Part shown: positions 9,410 to 21,200 of the stretch, piece after piece
Layout: the number at the start of each line of letters is the position of its first letter
Position numbering within the stretch: the first letter of the stretch is position 1
Assembly (NCBI GenBank): GCA_963681505.1
Contig: OY811985.1
Location: 2,404,713-2,468,712, forward strand
Origin: Eunapius fragilis
Lineage: Eukaryota; Porifera; Demospongiae; Spongillida; Spongillidae
Direction: 5' to 3'
Length of the DNA stretch: 64,000 nt
Program-made: the position numbers and the translations under genes
The notes under the pieces: generated by a model
What the model was told of the DNA's origin: nothing
Databases searched by the model: none
Seen by the model: the letters and a program-made list of their open reading frames with translations, nothing else

Positions 9410-10650
9410 TGTGGAACAAGTTCATCTAATGGAACAGCAGAATTGCGAAGCTAAGGTGAAAAGGAATTGGATAGTGAAGAAATTTCTGGATCTATTCAGG
9501 GAATAGGGTGTTTGCCCAGTGAATATGACACAGAGCTGGAGGAGGGAATGTCTCCTGTACAGAATCATTCCGCATGTTATGAAGGCGGCAGTGGAGGAGT
9601 ACAGAGTCATTGCTCGAGTTGACACACCTACTCCATGCACCAGCAACCTGACTATCATTGGATGGTGGACATGAAGCAGGTACGAATCTGTTTGGATCAT
9701 AGGGATTTGAACAAAACCATTTGTCGAAACCATTTTTGGATGCCTACCATTGTATGGTATGTGACCTTAGCTCACTAATGCCAGGATTTTCAATTTGCTG
9801 AATGCTAAGTATGGTTTTCTTAAGAGCGTAGCAGATTACTGACTACGTCCTATCTGTTGTTACAAATGGTTGCGGCTTGTTGTCATCAGCTCCGGAGGAA
9901 TTCCAGCAAAGACTGAAAAGGAAGTTTACTTGGGGTGGAGGGCATTGTGGTGGTTGCAGATGAAAATTTGCTGTTTGGTATTGGAAACATAGGGAAAGAG
10001 GCAAGGCACAGCCATGGTATCTGATGGAGTTGGCCTATAAATCTGTCAACGGATGGAATTATTATAAGCCAGATCTGAATAAGGTGGCAGCAGTGCCACA
10101 GCCAAAGACTGCACAGGAAGTATGCTGGTTCTTAGGCATGTGTAATTACTTGTCCTGCTTTATGCTGACCCTATTAAAAACAAGTGAACCTCTTAATCAT
10201 CTGATTGAAGATGGAGTAGAGGTTTGGTGGTCTGAGGCTGATATGAAAACGTTCAATGACTTGAAGTGGTTATAAGTGCTGACCAATCCAGTGTGATGTG
10301 AGTGGAAAAGGCCTTAGAACAGTCTTACTAGTAGGGGCAACCTGTTGTTTCTGCATCAAGGGTTCTTACCAAGAGTGAACAGATCTGTGTAGAGTGTCTA
10401 GCCATTGTTTTTGCGCCCTTGGGAAGTTTGACCAGTATATTTACGGTAAGAGGGTGAAGGTTCCTGTAGTAGTCCAGAGTGATTGGGGCCCTCAATTCAT
10501 GTCCCGGGAGTTTCAGATTTTTGCAAAAGAGTGGGAGTTTTTGCATGCAGTATCTTTGACATATAACAGCCCTTTGAATGGGAAAGCAGAATCGGCAGTC
10601 AAGATTTTCAAAGAGAGTACAGTCCAAGATATGGCACTACTGGAATGACG
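9410..10650 (+). pseudogene. Old Ty3/Gypsy element A, RT to integrase (segment 3 of 3)
   Basis: Broken + strand frames show, in order, RT-like text (EEYRVIARVDTPTPCTSNL, about 9594-9650), the post-RT tether (AVPQPKTAQEVCWFLGMCNYLS, 10087-10155), an RNase H remnant (VVSASRVLTKSEQICVECLAIV, about 10340-10410), and an integrase core (VQSDWGPQFMSREF then NSPLNGKAESAVKIF, 10470-10610). Many stops and frameshifts interrupt it. It continues the zinc knuckle and protease pieces upstream. Confidence 0.65.
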
Positions 10651-11298
10651 AAAATTTTGGCACCACAGTTTTTAGGGCCACTGGGGAGCAATTGCCCCCA
10701 CCCCCACTGCCTCTTCTCCCTGGATCTTCAGCTTACTGATCACTTTTAAATGGCAAAGATTGCTATGACCTTGCTGGCTGATCGAATTGTTGTATCTCAG
10801 CAATGTTATAAGCGAATAGATTATTAATGAGTTTGGGCAACCTATGCAGGAAAACCACTATAGCCTCTAAGTGGAGAATTGTCAGCATATCATGTGGTTA
10901 TAGATTGATTATCCCCAGGGGCCTTCTCGTCTCCATTTTGATATCCCTTGCAAATCACAACTACATTAAGTTTATTGTCACATATGCTTTAGCATGCCTA
11001 TTTTACTTTTCTTGCATTCGTAACATGCAGAAAAATGTATTTAGTTGTTTGTGGCTGTAATCCATGAATTGGAAAGAAAGCCCTTTTTTCTTGCAGTAGT
11101 AGATTAAATTTCCACCTTTGGCCTTCGTCGTTAGCTCTATGTATTGTATTGTATGCAACTCTCTGTTTTACAATATTAGGATACACATATCTTATGGTTT
11201 TGAAATTTAAAATTTGTACACAAAAATTAGCAATTACAATCTTGTATGTTGCATTTATTTACTGGTATAATGATTTTATCTTTTTATTCTACTGTTAG
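10651..11298. other. Upstream region of the megasynthase; no gene seen
   Basis: AT-rich DNA between the dead Gypsy copy and the NRPS-PKS frame. No coding similarity was recognised. Its right end, just before 11299, is a pyrimidine-rich tract ending in TACTGTTAG, which looks like a 3' splice site. An untranslated first exon and the promoter may therefore lie in this stretch or further left. Confidence 0.5.
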
Positions 11299-11308
11299 GG
11301 ATAGTATC

Positions 11309-12205
11309 ATGACAAATTTCACATGTTGCATTATTGGACGGTCCCAACTAGCCATGGACTGTTCCAAGCTGCTGGTAAAGAAGGGAATTGCAATCAAACA
11401 CATATTTACTGATGATCTCACCTTCAGAGACTGGTCTGAGGGTTTAAGCATTCACGTTGATGAAATAGACAACCTGTTACCTCTTTTTGAACCAAGCAAG
11501 GCATCCTTTTTTGATCAATTTGACTATCTTTTTAGTATAGTGAATGACATAATAATACCGCTCTCTGTTCTAAAAGCTGTTCGCAAATTTTCAATCAACT
11601 ATCACAATGGACCACTTACAAAATACAGAGGTACAAATGTGACACACTGGGCTCTGATTAATGGAGAGACGACGCATGGAGTAGTATGGCATGAAATAAA
11701 TGAAAAAGTGGATTCTGGAAACGTTTTTGTTGGCAAGGATATAACCATTGAGATTGATGAAGACCTATTGGCAGTAAATTGGAAATGTAGTGAAGCTGCC
11801 AAGCTGTCCTTTGCTGAGCTGTGTGACAAAATTTTGACATTTTCACTGACAGGCTGCAATCCGACAGGCTGCAATCCGTTGCAGCCTGTTGGAAAACTGT
11901 ATAAAATGAATGAAAAACCGTCTGCATTTTGCTTGCTGCCATTCAGCCGTCCTGCACAGCAAGTTTATAATTTCTTTCGGGGTACATCTGATCTAATGTC
12001 GTCTTCCATGAGTAGTAAACAGACGCATTCTCTTTCAACTCAACCAAATGAACTTGGGTTACCAAAAGTTTTCTTCGGTAGCTTAGGCAAGCTCTTTGTT
12101 GTCACTGGGATGAATATTTTAAAAGAGGCACTTATGCCACACTCGGTTCCTGGCACACTGGTTTCTATCGCTGACCATTTGAGAGTTTCCACTGAAGACT
12201 ATGAT
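11309..12205 (+). other. Megasynthase: N-terminal formyltransferase
   Basis: The core INYHNGPLTKYRGTNVTHW resembles methionyl-tRNA formyltransferase-like domains at the head of some NRPSs, where they formylate the first carrier-bound amino acid using formyl-tetrahydrofolate. The catalytic triad Asn-His-Asp can be placed at Asn118, His120 and Asp156 (KVDSGN). A region resembling the formyltransferase C-terminal subdomain follows (PGTLVSIADHLRVS, about residues 300-315). An insertion with a short tandem repeat (TGCNPTGCNP) sits near residue 205. Confidence 0.85.
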
Positions 12206-15200
12206 GTAATGATTACTGGCTTAAAGGAATTAGATGGCTCTGATGTTCCAAAGCCATTCAAGCAGACTTTACCACTGAAGGTAGGAGCAATGGTGGAAAT
12301 CGAGCAGGCCCACTCCCCTGGCTCTCTACTGTGGAAGCTAAGTGAGTATGCATTGGCAGGTAGGCACGAAAGGAAGTGGGTTGCATCTTTTGTTTATCCC
12401 GGATTGTATGCACCAGGAGTAAAGTCAAAACATGTACCTGTACTAATGTGGCCATACCAACCTCAGAATGTTGTAGCTTCAGCAGATGCAATTTCCAACA
12501 CTGTTAGTAAACAGTTTTTGTGCAGTGTTGGTATGAGTATGTTTTCATCGTTGGCATTGCATTACGAACCTGAGATCCTTTTGCTTGCTTCATTCTTGTG
12601 CTACCTTATTCTGTTAACCCCATCTATGTCTGGGGGTTTTGACGTAAAGCTTAGAGGAATCCCTGATGAACCAATATATATGCAATCCATTATTAGCTGT
12701 CTTCCTACCGCTTTCTGCCTCAATCGCAATGATTCACAACCATATACTTTTTTGAAGGCTATCAAAGAGTTGAGTACCCTTCTATACTCAATTATCAATG
12801 GAGAAATGAAGTCAAATGTTCGCACTAAGACTGTGGCATCTGATATTTTTATAAGATATTCAGTGAAGCCGGTATACAATCAGATTGTAGTATCAGTCAT
12901 TGATGATGGAAAAGATTTTGATATGCCTTATAACAATAAAGTGGCCATTCTTTGCTGCCGGGAGGTGGAAGCAGTTAGTATATACCTTGCAATTCATTCC
13001 AGTATTCAAGCTGTGACTATAAAAGAGGACTTTCTCGCTTTCTTGCATGATGCACTCCATTGCCCAGATGAACAGCCCATTTCCTGTTTTAGACTATGTA
13101 GTGAAAATACTACCAATTTTCTGGCGCATCACAAAACTCTGAAAGGACCAGATTGTACTGACTTCCCGAGATGGTTTCACAAACCATTTGAAGTCATTGC
13201 ACAAGAGCTTCCATTTGGAATTGCTGTGGTAGATGAAGTAGGGCAGTATACATACCGGGAATTGGATAGAAAAGCGGAGGATATTGCAAGTGTCATTCTT
13301 AGTAGAGCACAGGGTAAAATTATAACCAATGTGGCTCTTCTTTTGAACAGAACATGGCTTTCGATAGCTGCCTCACTGGCAGCCATGAAATTGGGAATTA
13401 CTTTCATACCAATTGAACCAGACTCACCCAGTGGATTCATATCTGCAATACTTGAAGATTCTAAGACTTACTTGTTGATAGTGGATGATGAGTGCAAAAC
13501 GTTTGGTATAAAATGTGTTCAAAAATTAGAGATAATTAGCTTAAAATTTATTCCAAATGCCTCAAAGCAGCTTCAGCAACAGCACTTGGAGTTCCCAGAG
13601 AATGCAGCAGTTCTGCTATACACGTCAGGGACTACTGGTAAGCCAAAAGGTATTTTAATTGAACATCAGGGTCTATGCAATGTAATCAGCTGCGTGATTT
13701 CAAGGATGCAAATCAAGAAGCATCGAGTTGAAGACGAACATGTGGATTACTCTGTGTATGATGCTTCCCCAACCTTTGATACCTGTTTCCTACAATTATT
13801 TCCAATCCTTTGGAATGGAGGAACTGTTTTCATTGCTCCAACCAATCCATTAATGAAGAACAGATGCTCTAAGTTCTTCAAGCATGTCACATTTCTTTCT
13901 ACTACACCACGTAAGCTGTCTCTGTACAGTTCTGATGTGTTTGAATGTGCCATTAATGTGGCTGTTGGAGGTGAGGACCCTAGCATTGAGCTGTACAAAA
14001 GATGGAAAAAGCCTGATAGAAAGCTGTGGAATATGTATGGCCCTGCTGAGATTTCTGTCATTACCACAATGGGTAGCATTCAAGACCAAGTTCACCTTGG
14101 CCAGGCTGTAGACAACTCTATTCTCAAAATTTGCAATGCATTACAAGTCCCAGTGCCTGTTGGCGTTCCGGGAGAATTATATGTGTTTGGTTGTGGTGTT
14201 GCACGAGGTTACACGTCAGATATAGCAACTGAGGGGTTATTTGGGAAAGACCCTGAAACAAATATGCGGTGGTATCGCACTGGTGACCTTGTTTTACTGA
14301 ACAGCAATGGCCTCTTGCGATACATCGGTAGGATTCCTTTGGATTCACAAGTCAAGATTGGTGGAATGAGGGTTGAACTTCTTGGGATTGAATATGCCAT
14401 CAAACAGTTTCCATGTGTTGAGTATGTCAAAATGAGCGTCGAGAAGCCTGCCAAAAATGTCACCCTTCTGGTAGCTTACATTGCACCTGAAACAATAGAT
14501 ACCTTGCAAATTGGTATTAGGTTGAAAAATTTGTTTCCTGAGCATATGCTACCTTCTTATATTATTCCTATTAAACTAAGTGATGCAAAACTTACTAGGA
14601 CTGGCAAAATTGAACTTGACCTGTCAAAATATATTAACAGGTTTTCACCATGCTCCGTACCTCCGCAATCTGGGTTAGAGAAAGATTTGCTTTCTGTGTA
14701 CCAGGAATGTCTTGGTATCACACACCACAGTACAATGGGTATGAGTGATTCTGTTAAAATGTATGGTGGGGATTCTGTGATTGCTGTATCTATATCAGAT
14801 GAAATACATCGTAAACTTATGTGGAATGTTAGTCCTTTGGATATCTTGAAATATACACCAAGTGAGATTATAAAGAAATACAGTCATGTGGCAAACCCTG
14901 TGAGCATTTATTCAACCAAACAACATTGTAGTATAGATAAAAATTCTACCTTGGGCCCTCTGTTCACACACGAGCGAAATAGCATCAAACTTGTCTCACA
15001 GCATAAGCATTCTGATAACCAATCTGGGTTACAGCATGGACAAAAAGGCATTTTTGAGTTTTCTAGCATGCAACAGTCGCTTCTACTGTTGAATACTGTT
15101 CAGGCAGGCCCTGCATACAATATTCCCCTTGTTTTTGAAATATCTGGCTCTATTAAATTGCAGCGCTTTGTATTCAGTGTTCAAAAAGCCCTGCACTTTT

Positions 15201-18200
15201 TCACTTCTCCAGTTCAGTTAAGTTTTCCAACTGCATCAGTGATTCATGAAGTAGATCTCAGCAACCTACCTTGCGGCGCCAGAACTAGTGCTCTGCATAT
15301 GATTCAGAGAGATGCCTGCACTCCTATAGACCTGAAGACTTTACCATTTCGATGCACCATTTACTACAGTTATCAACACTGCATTTTCAGCTTAATAGTG
15401 CATCACATGTATTTTGACTATCACTCCTGGAGCATTCTGCAACTAGTAATTCAAGAATTGTACAGCTCAGACTCTACCGAATCTAGTACCTATCAGGATT
15501 CAATGCAGAATTACATAAAATCAGAGAAAAGCGAATATGCAGCAAACAAAAGGAAAATTGATGAATTTTGGTATAGATGTGTTCATGGTTTTCCGTGTTT
15601 TATCCCATTCCCTACATCATTTCACCGCACTTCCATCAAATACTACAGAGGAAAAAGGCAAGTAAACAGCTTTAATAGGGGACTTTACCGACGCTGCCAT
15701 AACTTCTGTTCTACATTTGGAGTGCATCCTATGACGTTGTTCCTATCCATATTTGCACTCATGATCCAGCAGTTGTCAGGTGTAGATAGGTTTTGCATTG
15801 CAGTTGTGTGTAGTCGTCGTACAACACCAGAACTCAAAAGAGTAGTTGGTTTTGTTGCTAGCACTTTGGTTTGCAGCTTTTCTAGTGGCACATTAAGTGG
15901 TTCATTTTCTGAGCTACTGCAGTACACAGAATCTTGGTATGAGGAAGCAGTAAGGAATGGATGTATACCATTTGAAAAACTACTCAATATATGGGGATAC
16001 AACACTTCCCAGTCTAACCACCACTTTCCTCAGTTCATTCTTAATTTCATATCTGACTTTCACACACCCACTATCCTTCTTGGTGATGGGATAATCGTTG
16101 ACCCAATAAATATTGATACCTTCACTGCTAAGGCAGAACTGTTGCTTGACGTTTGGTTTTCAGAGGATGACTTTTCCAATGCATGGGAGTATGATTCTCA
16201 TCTATTCACTAAAGAAGCAATTGATATGTGTGTGGGCAAGTTGTACATAGAACTACTAAATTATTTCCTTGCTCATTATTATTCTAAAATGTGTGATTTT
16301 CAGCAAAGTACATCAAGTTGTATTTCAGAACTACTGAGAATAAACGTCAGTAATTTCCTTTTATCAAATAAATTTCAGGACAGTCATGAATTGGCATACT
16401 CCCTTTCAAAACATCAACAAGTGATAGTTAAGGCTATCAAATCCATGCCAGATGCTTACTGGGGTTACTTTAATGGCACCTGTAGCCAAAAAGTCAAGCT
16501 TGGAATAACAAAAACTGATGTTGAGATTGCAATTGACTCTGTGGTGAAAGCTAACCCATATCTAAGCTCTGTATTGTCAATAAATCATGACAGCCTGCAA
16601 TATAAACAGTTCAGTTTTGACATTGGTTTCGACACTGTACTAGATAATAGTGAAGCTGAAAAGATCAGATGTCGTGAATACATGTGGCCATTTGATATTT
16701 TCAAGGGACCACTATTTCATTGCACATTGGTTCATCACATAAGTGATGGCAGCAAGGAAATCTTAATAGCTTCAAATCAGATTTTGCTTGATGAAGAGGC
16801 ACTGAGGCTTTTCTGTGGTTTGGTTTGTGATACCCTAGAGCTGAGTGTCATCAAATCCTTTCCTACATTCATTTCCATCCCTGCCATGGATGATAGAGAG
16901 GCCGAAGATTACTTCAGACAGACCCTCAATACTACACTCCCTCTGTTGACACCACCACCCACTGCATTGCCATCACTTGCATCACCTTCCATGGTTACAG
17001 AGAAGTTTCTTGATGTCTCCCGTGTTGTTCCACAAGGTAGTGTACCTGCTTTCTGCTGTGTGGTCTCTGCACTTATGCTTTGGATTTTAAAAAGGAGCAC
17101 CCAAATACAGCTTTGTTTCCTTCATTCCCGCCATGAAGCAAACCAGTGCTTCTGTGCCTGTGAAGACATTACACCTCTTAGTATCACATTAAAGGACAAC
17201 ATATCCTTTCATGATCTTATGCAAGAATGTGTTAATACCCTAACTGAAAGGGAGAGTGTTCGTTTGAACTACTGGATGGTTCAAACGAGATTTGATCCAT
17301 ATTCTGATTATTTAAAACCACACCATGAAATGCTGGTGCAAGTTGTCAGCTGTGGTCGTCCATGTGTGTTGAACTATACAAGGCCTTTTAGGTTGCATTT
17401 GTGTTTTAAAACCGACACGAAAATGGTGATGTTGACATCAGCCTTAAATGCTGAGCAATCACCCATTGTGCATGAAGTGTTCCAGAAGCTTGTAAGGGCC
17501 ATCCAAGCCATTGAAAGTTTGAGTACTCCCATACACACATTGCTGCAAAGTGTGACGTTTTCCCCTTCCTTGGTGCATGGAAACCAGTTTAACCTAACCA
17601 ACAAGTGCATACAGCAAATGATAATTCAGGCTATTGCCATGAAAGCAGATACTATATATTGCTACTCTTATGCTGATACTTCAAAAGCAACCTCAATGAA
17701 TGCTATGACCTACAGAGAGCTGGGGCACCAGAGTAATTTACTTGCCACAACTCTTTCTTCAATTATTGATAAATACAAACAATGCAGTAGGCATATTGCT
17801 TTATTAATGCAAGGGGAATTTGAACTTCCTGTTGCTGTTATTGCTGCAGTTTTAGCACACCTAACCTTCATTATTTTGGATCCTGCTGAACAAAAAAGTG
17901 CTATATTGGAGAAAATGAAAATAGTTAATCCAGCAATAATGTTATATGATCTTGCTCATCTGGAGTTGGCAAAGACTCTCTTGTACTCTACGTTCACTGT
18001 CATACCTGTTCTAGTCGATGTATTTGGTGAGCATCATTGTAGTTATATCAGAGAAGAAATAGTTAGTTTACAGGTGCCAATAGTATCCCCATCTTTGCCA
18101 GATGAGGTTGCTTATGTTGTATTTACATCTGGCTCAACAGGGCAACCAAAAGCAGCACCCATTCCAGTTGTTTCATTCTGCAACTTTTTGGAATGGCACA

Positions 18201-21200
18201 AGTCAATGATACCGTATAATGGCCCACTAAACTGGCTACAATGTAGCAGCTTATCATTTGATATTTGTATTGCTGAATTTCTTGGGCAGTTGTTCTGTGG
18301 CAATACACTGTTCCTTAGTAACAATAATCGAAAAATGGACCTTGAAAATTATTTTCTAAAAATATTGAAACTATTTAACATTGAAGGCATGCATGTTGTA
18401 CCAACCTTTCTTTCATATATGCTTCGAACAATGTCATTGTCAAAAATTCACTTGAATTCTTTAAGACATGTGTTTTCTACAGGAGAAAAATTGAGTAGAG
18501 ATGTTTGCACTCAATTTTTCAGATTGTTTGAAAATGCTTTGTTGCATAACTGGGGAGGCGCCTCCGAATGCACAATTGAAATGATGCATTGTGTTTTGAG
18601 CTATGAGCAGTGCATATCAGATGTTCCAGTTGGAACCCTAGTGCCCAATTCAGAAATAGCAGTTGTAAACCCATCATCACTAGCCTGTGTTCCAAAGCTA
18701 ATCCCCGGTGAGATCCTTGTAACAGGAACCGTTGTATTCAATAGATATTTGAACTACCCAACAGAGAAGGTCCTCATTCAAAAAGATGGAAAAACTTGGT
18801 ACAGAACTGAGGACATTGGATATATTAATAGTAAAAATCAGATTGTACTGTTGTATCGTATCGGAAGCCTTAGAAAAGTAGCAGGACAAAGTATTGATCT
18901 GCAAGGAGTGAAGTGTTTAATCAACCAGCTGAACATTTCAGAAGTCCAGGATATAATAGTTGACATTGTGGAAGAACTTAATCCAGGACTACCATCCTTG
19001 ATCTGTTTTCCTATTGTATCATCTCTAGCTAAAGGACTTGAACAAACAATACAAGCTACACTAGTAGAAAAACTACCAAAGAGATGTGTTCCTCGTGTTA
19101 TAAAATGTCTAGAAGAGCATAACGTGCCTCTCCTTAGCTCAGGTAAGGTGAACTATAAAGTCCTTAGGGAAATAGCAGTTGAAACAAAAGGTCACATTGG
19201 TAGTGAAAGTTCTGAAGTTTCATCCCAGTTCAGCAAAATTTTGCTAGATCAATTGGCTGGTTTTATTCCTCATTTAAAACCACGTGACTTACCCATGAGG
19301 TTCATGACTCTTAGTCATCTAGGATTAACTTCTATGCACATCGTCAGCTTGGTAGATAAACTAAGAGAGTGTGGATTGAGGATTCATGTAAGTATGTTAC
19401 TAATGCCATACACTCTTGCAGAGATCATCAACATAATTGAAAAATGTAATTCTAATCAACCACCATTCCAGTGCCTGCCTAAATCACAGGCTATACCAGT
19501 ATATTCTGAGGTGCCCATTGCCATACTTACAGTACAAGTTAATCTGCCAGGTGCAACATCATGCAATGAGTTTTGGGATGTTATTCACAACTGCGTGGAT
19601 ACTATTACACACAATCTACCTCAATCAGAGTCTGTGTTAGCTGTTGATGAGCAGGCTCAGTATGTTGGCTCACGAGGTCTAATTAAGGACAGGGATGCCT
19701 TTGATGCAGAACTATTTGGTATTCCAAAGGCCCATGCTGAAATGCTGGATCCTCAGCAGAGAATTTTAATCCAGATGGTGTGGACAGCATTGGAGGAAAT
19801 TGGCTGTGCCCCAACCAGACTCACTGAAGGCCAAAGGATTGGTTGCTTTGCTGGTGTTCAATTTCCATCCTATTTATTGAACTGTTTAAGTGCAGCTAGG
19901 TCAATGCGTGAGCAAGACGCTGCTGTGTGGAACAATTGCAGGGATAATGTATCGTTGCTGATTGGTCAGATATTGGATTTTCGAGGGCCCTGTGTAACTG
20001 TTGCAAACAACTGTGCAACATTTGCTGTTGCACTCCACTATGCTCGTTGCAGTTTGATGTTAGGTGAGTGTGATATTGCTGTAGTAGCTGCAGGCACCAT
20101 TGCATCGGATGAAACAGGGTACTGGTCACAAAAGAATGACATCTACTCCTGTGATGGCCAGTGCAGACCATTCTCAGAAACAGCTACTGGCACTGTCATG
20201 TCTGACGGTTTGGTAGTCATTGTGCTTAAACGCCTACCTGATGCAGAAAGAGAACATGATGATATTTTGTGTCTGATCAGGGGAAGTGCTGTGGGGGCAG
20301 ATGGAGCACTGGCTGGAGTTAGACGGTATGTTCCTTCTGCAAATGGCCAGATAGAAACATTAAGAAGAGTTTTTCACACTTCAGGTGTTGAACCCAGTTC
20401 TATTTCACTGGTGGAGGCTCATGGTACTGGTACTAAGGTTGGAGATCATATTGAACTAGAAAGTCTGACAGAAGTATTCAGTAATCATTTTTCTTTGAAT
20501 AAGAAGTGTATCTTGGGATCTGTGAAAGGTAACATTGGCCACACAGGTGTTGCATCTGCTGGTCCTTCTGTTGCTAAAGCTGCTTTAGCTCTGAAGCATG
20601 CTGTGCTGCCTCCAAGCATCCATTGTAATAACCCAGTGCCACAATTAATGGAAAGTCAGATTTTTGAGGTAATTTCAAGTCCAAAGCCATGGCGATCAAC
20701 TCCGCACCATAATCGGATGGCCCTTGTTCATTCTATTGGTGCACTAGGGACCAACTGTGCAGTTATTCTCGAAGAATACATTGGTAGACCTGTAAGTCCA
20801 TGTGCTACTTGTCATTTTGAGGAGCCATGCTATCCTGTCTGCATCTCTGCAACATCTGAGTGGTCATTGGAACAACTGTGCAGCAAAATAAAAAAATACC
20901 TTTCAGAAATGGAATTCCCAAATTCATTGTTCATGCTAAGGGACATTTCATATACTCTTGCTGTTGGCAGGAAGAATCTATCTATAAGAACTGCAACAGT
21001 GATTGATTCATTGAGTGAGTTTGATAAATGGTTGTCCTTTGCACCACAAGAGAAAAGGTCCTGTGTGATAAATCCAGTTGTTATTGTGTTTTCTGGTTTT
21101 GGACAGTGCCTGGACTTTTCCTCAATCAAAATATATTATGAAATATGTCCATCACTTAAAGATGATGTTTTGACATGCTTTCATATTCTTCAGACTGCTT

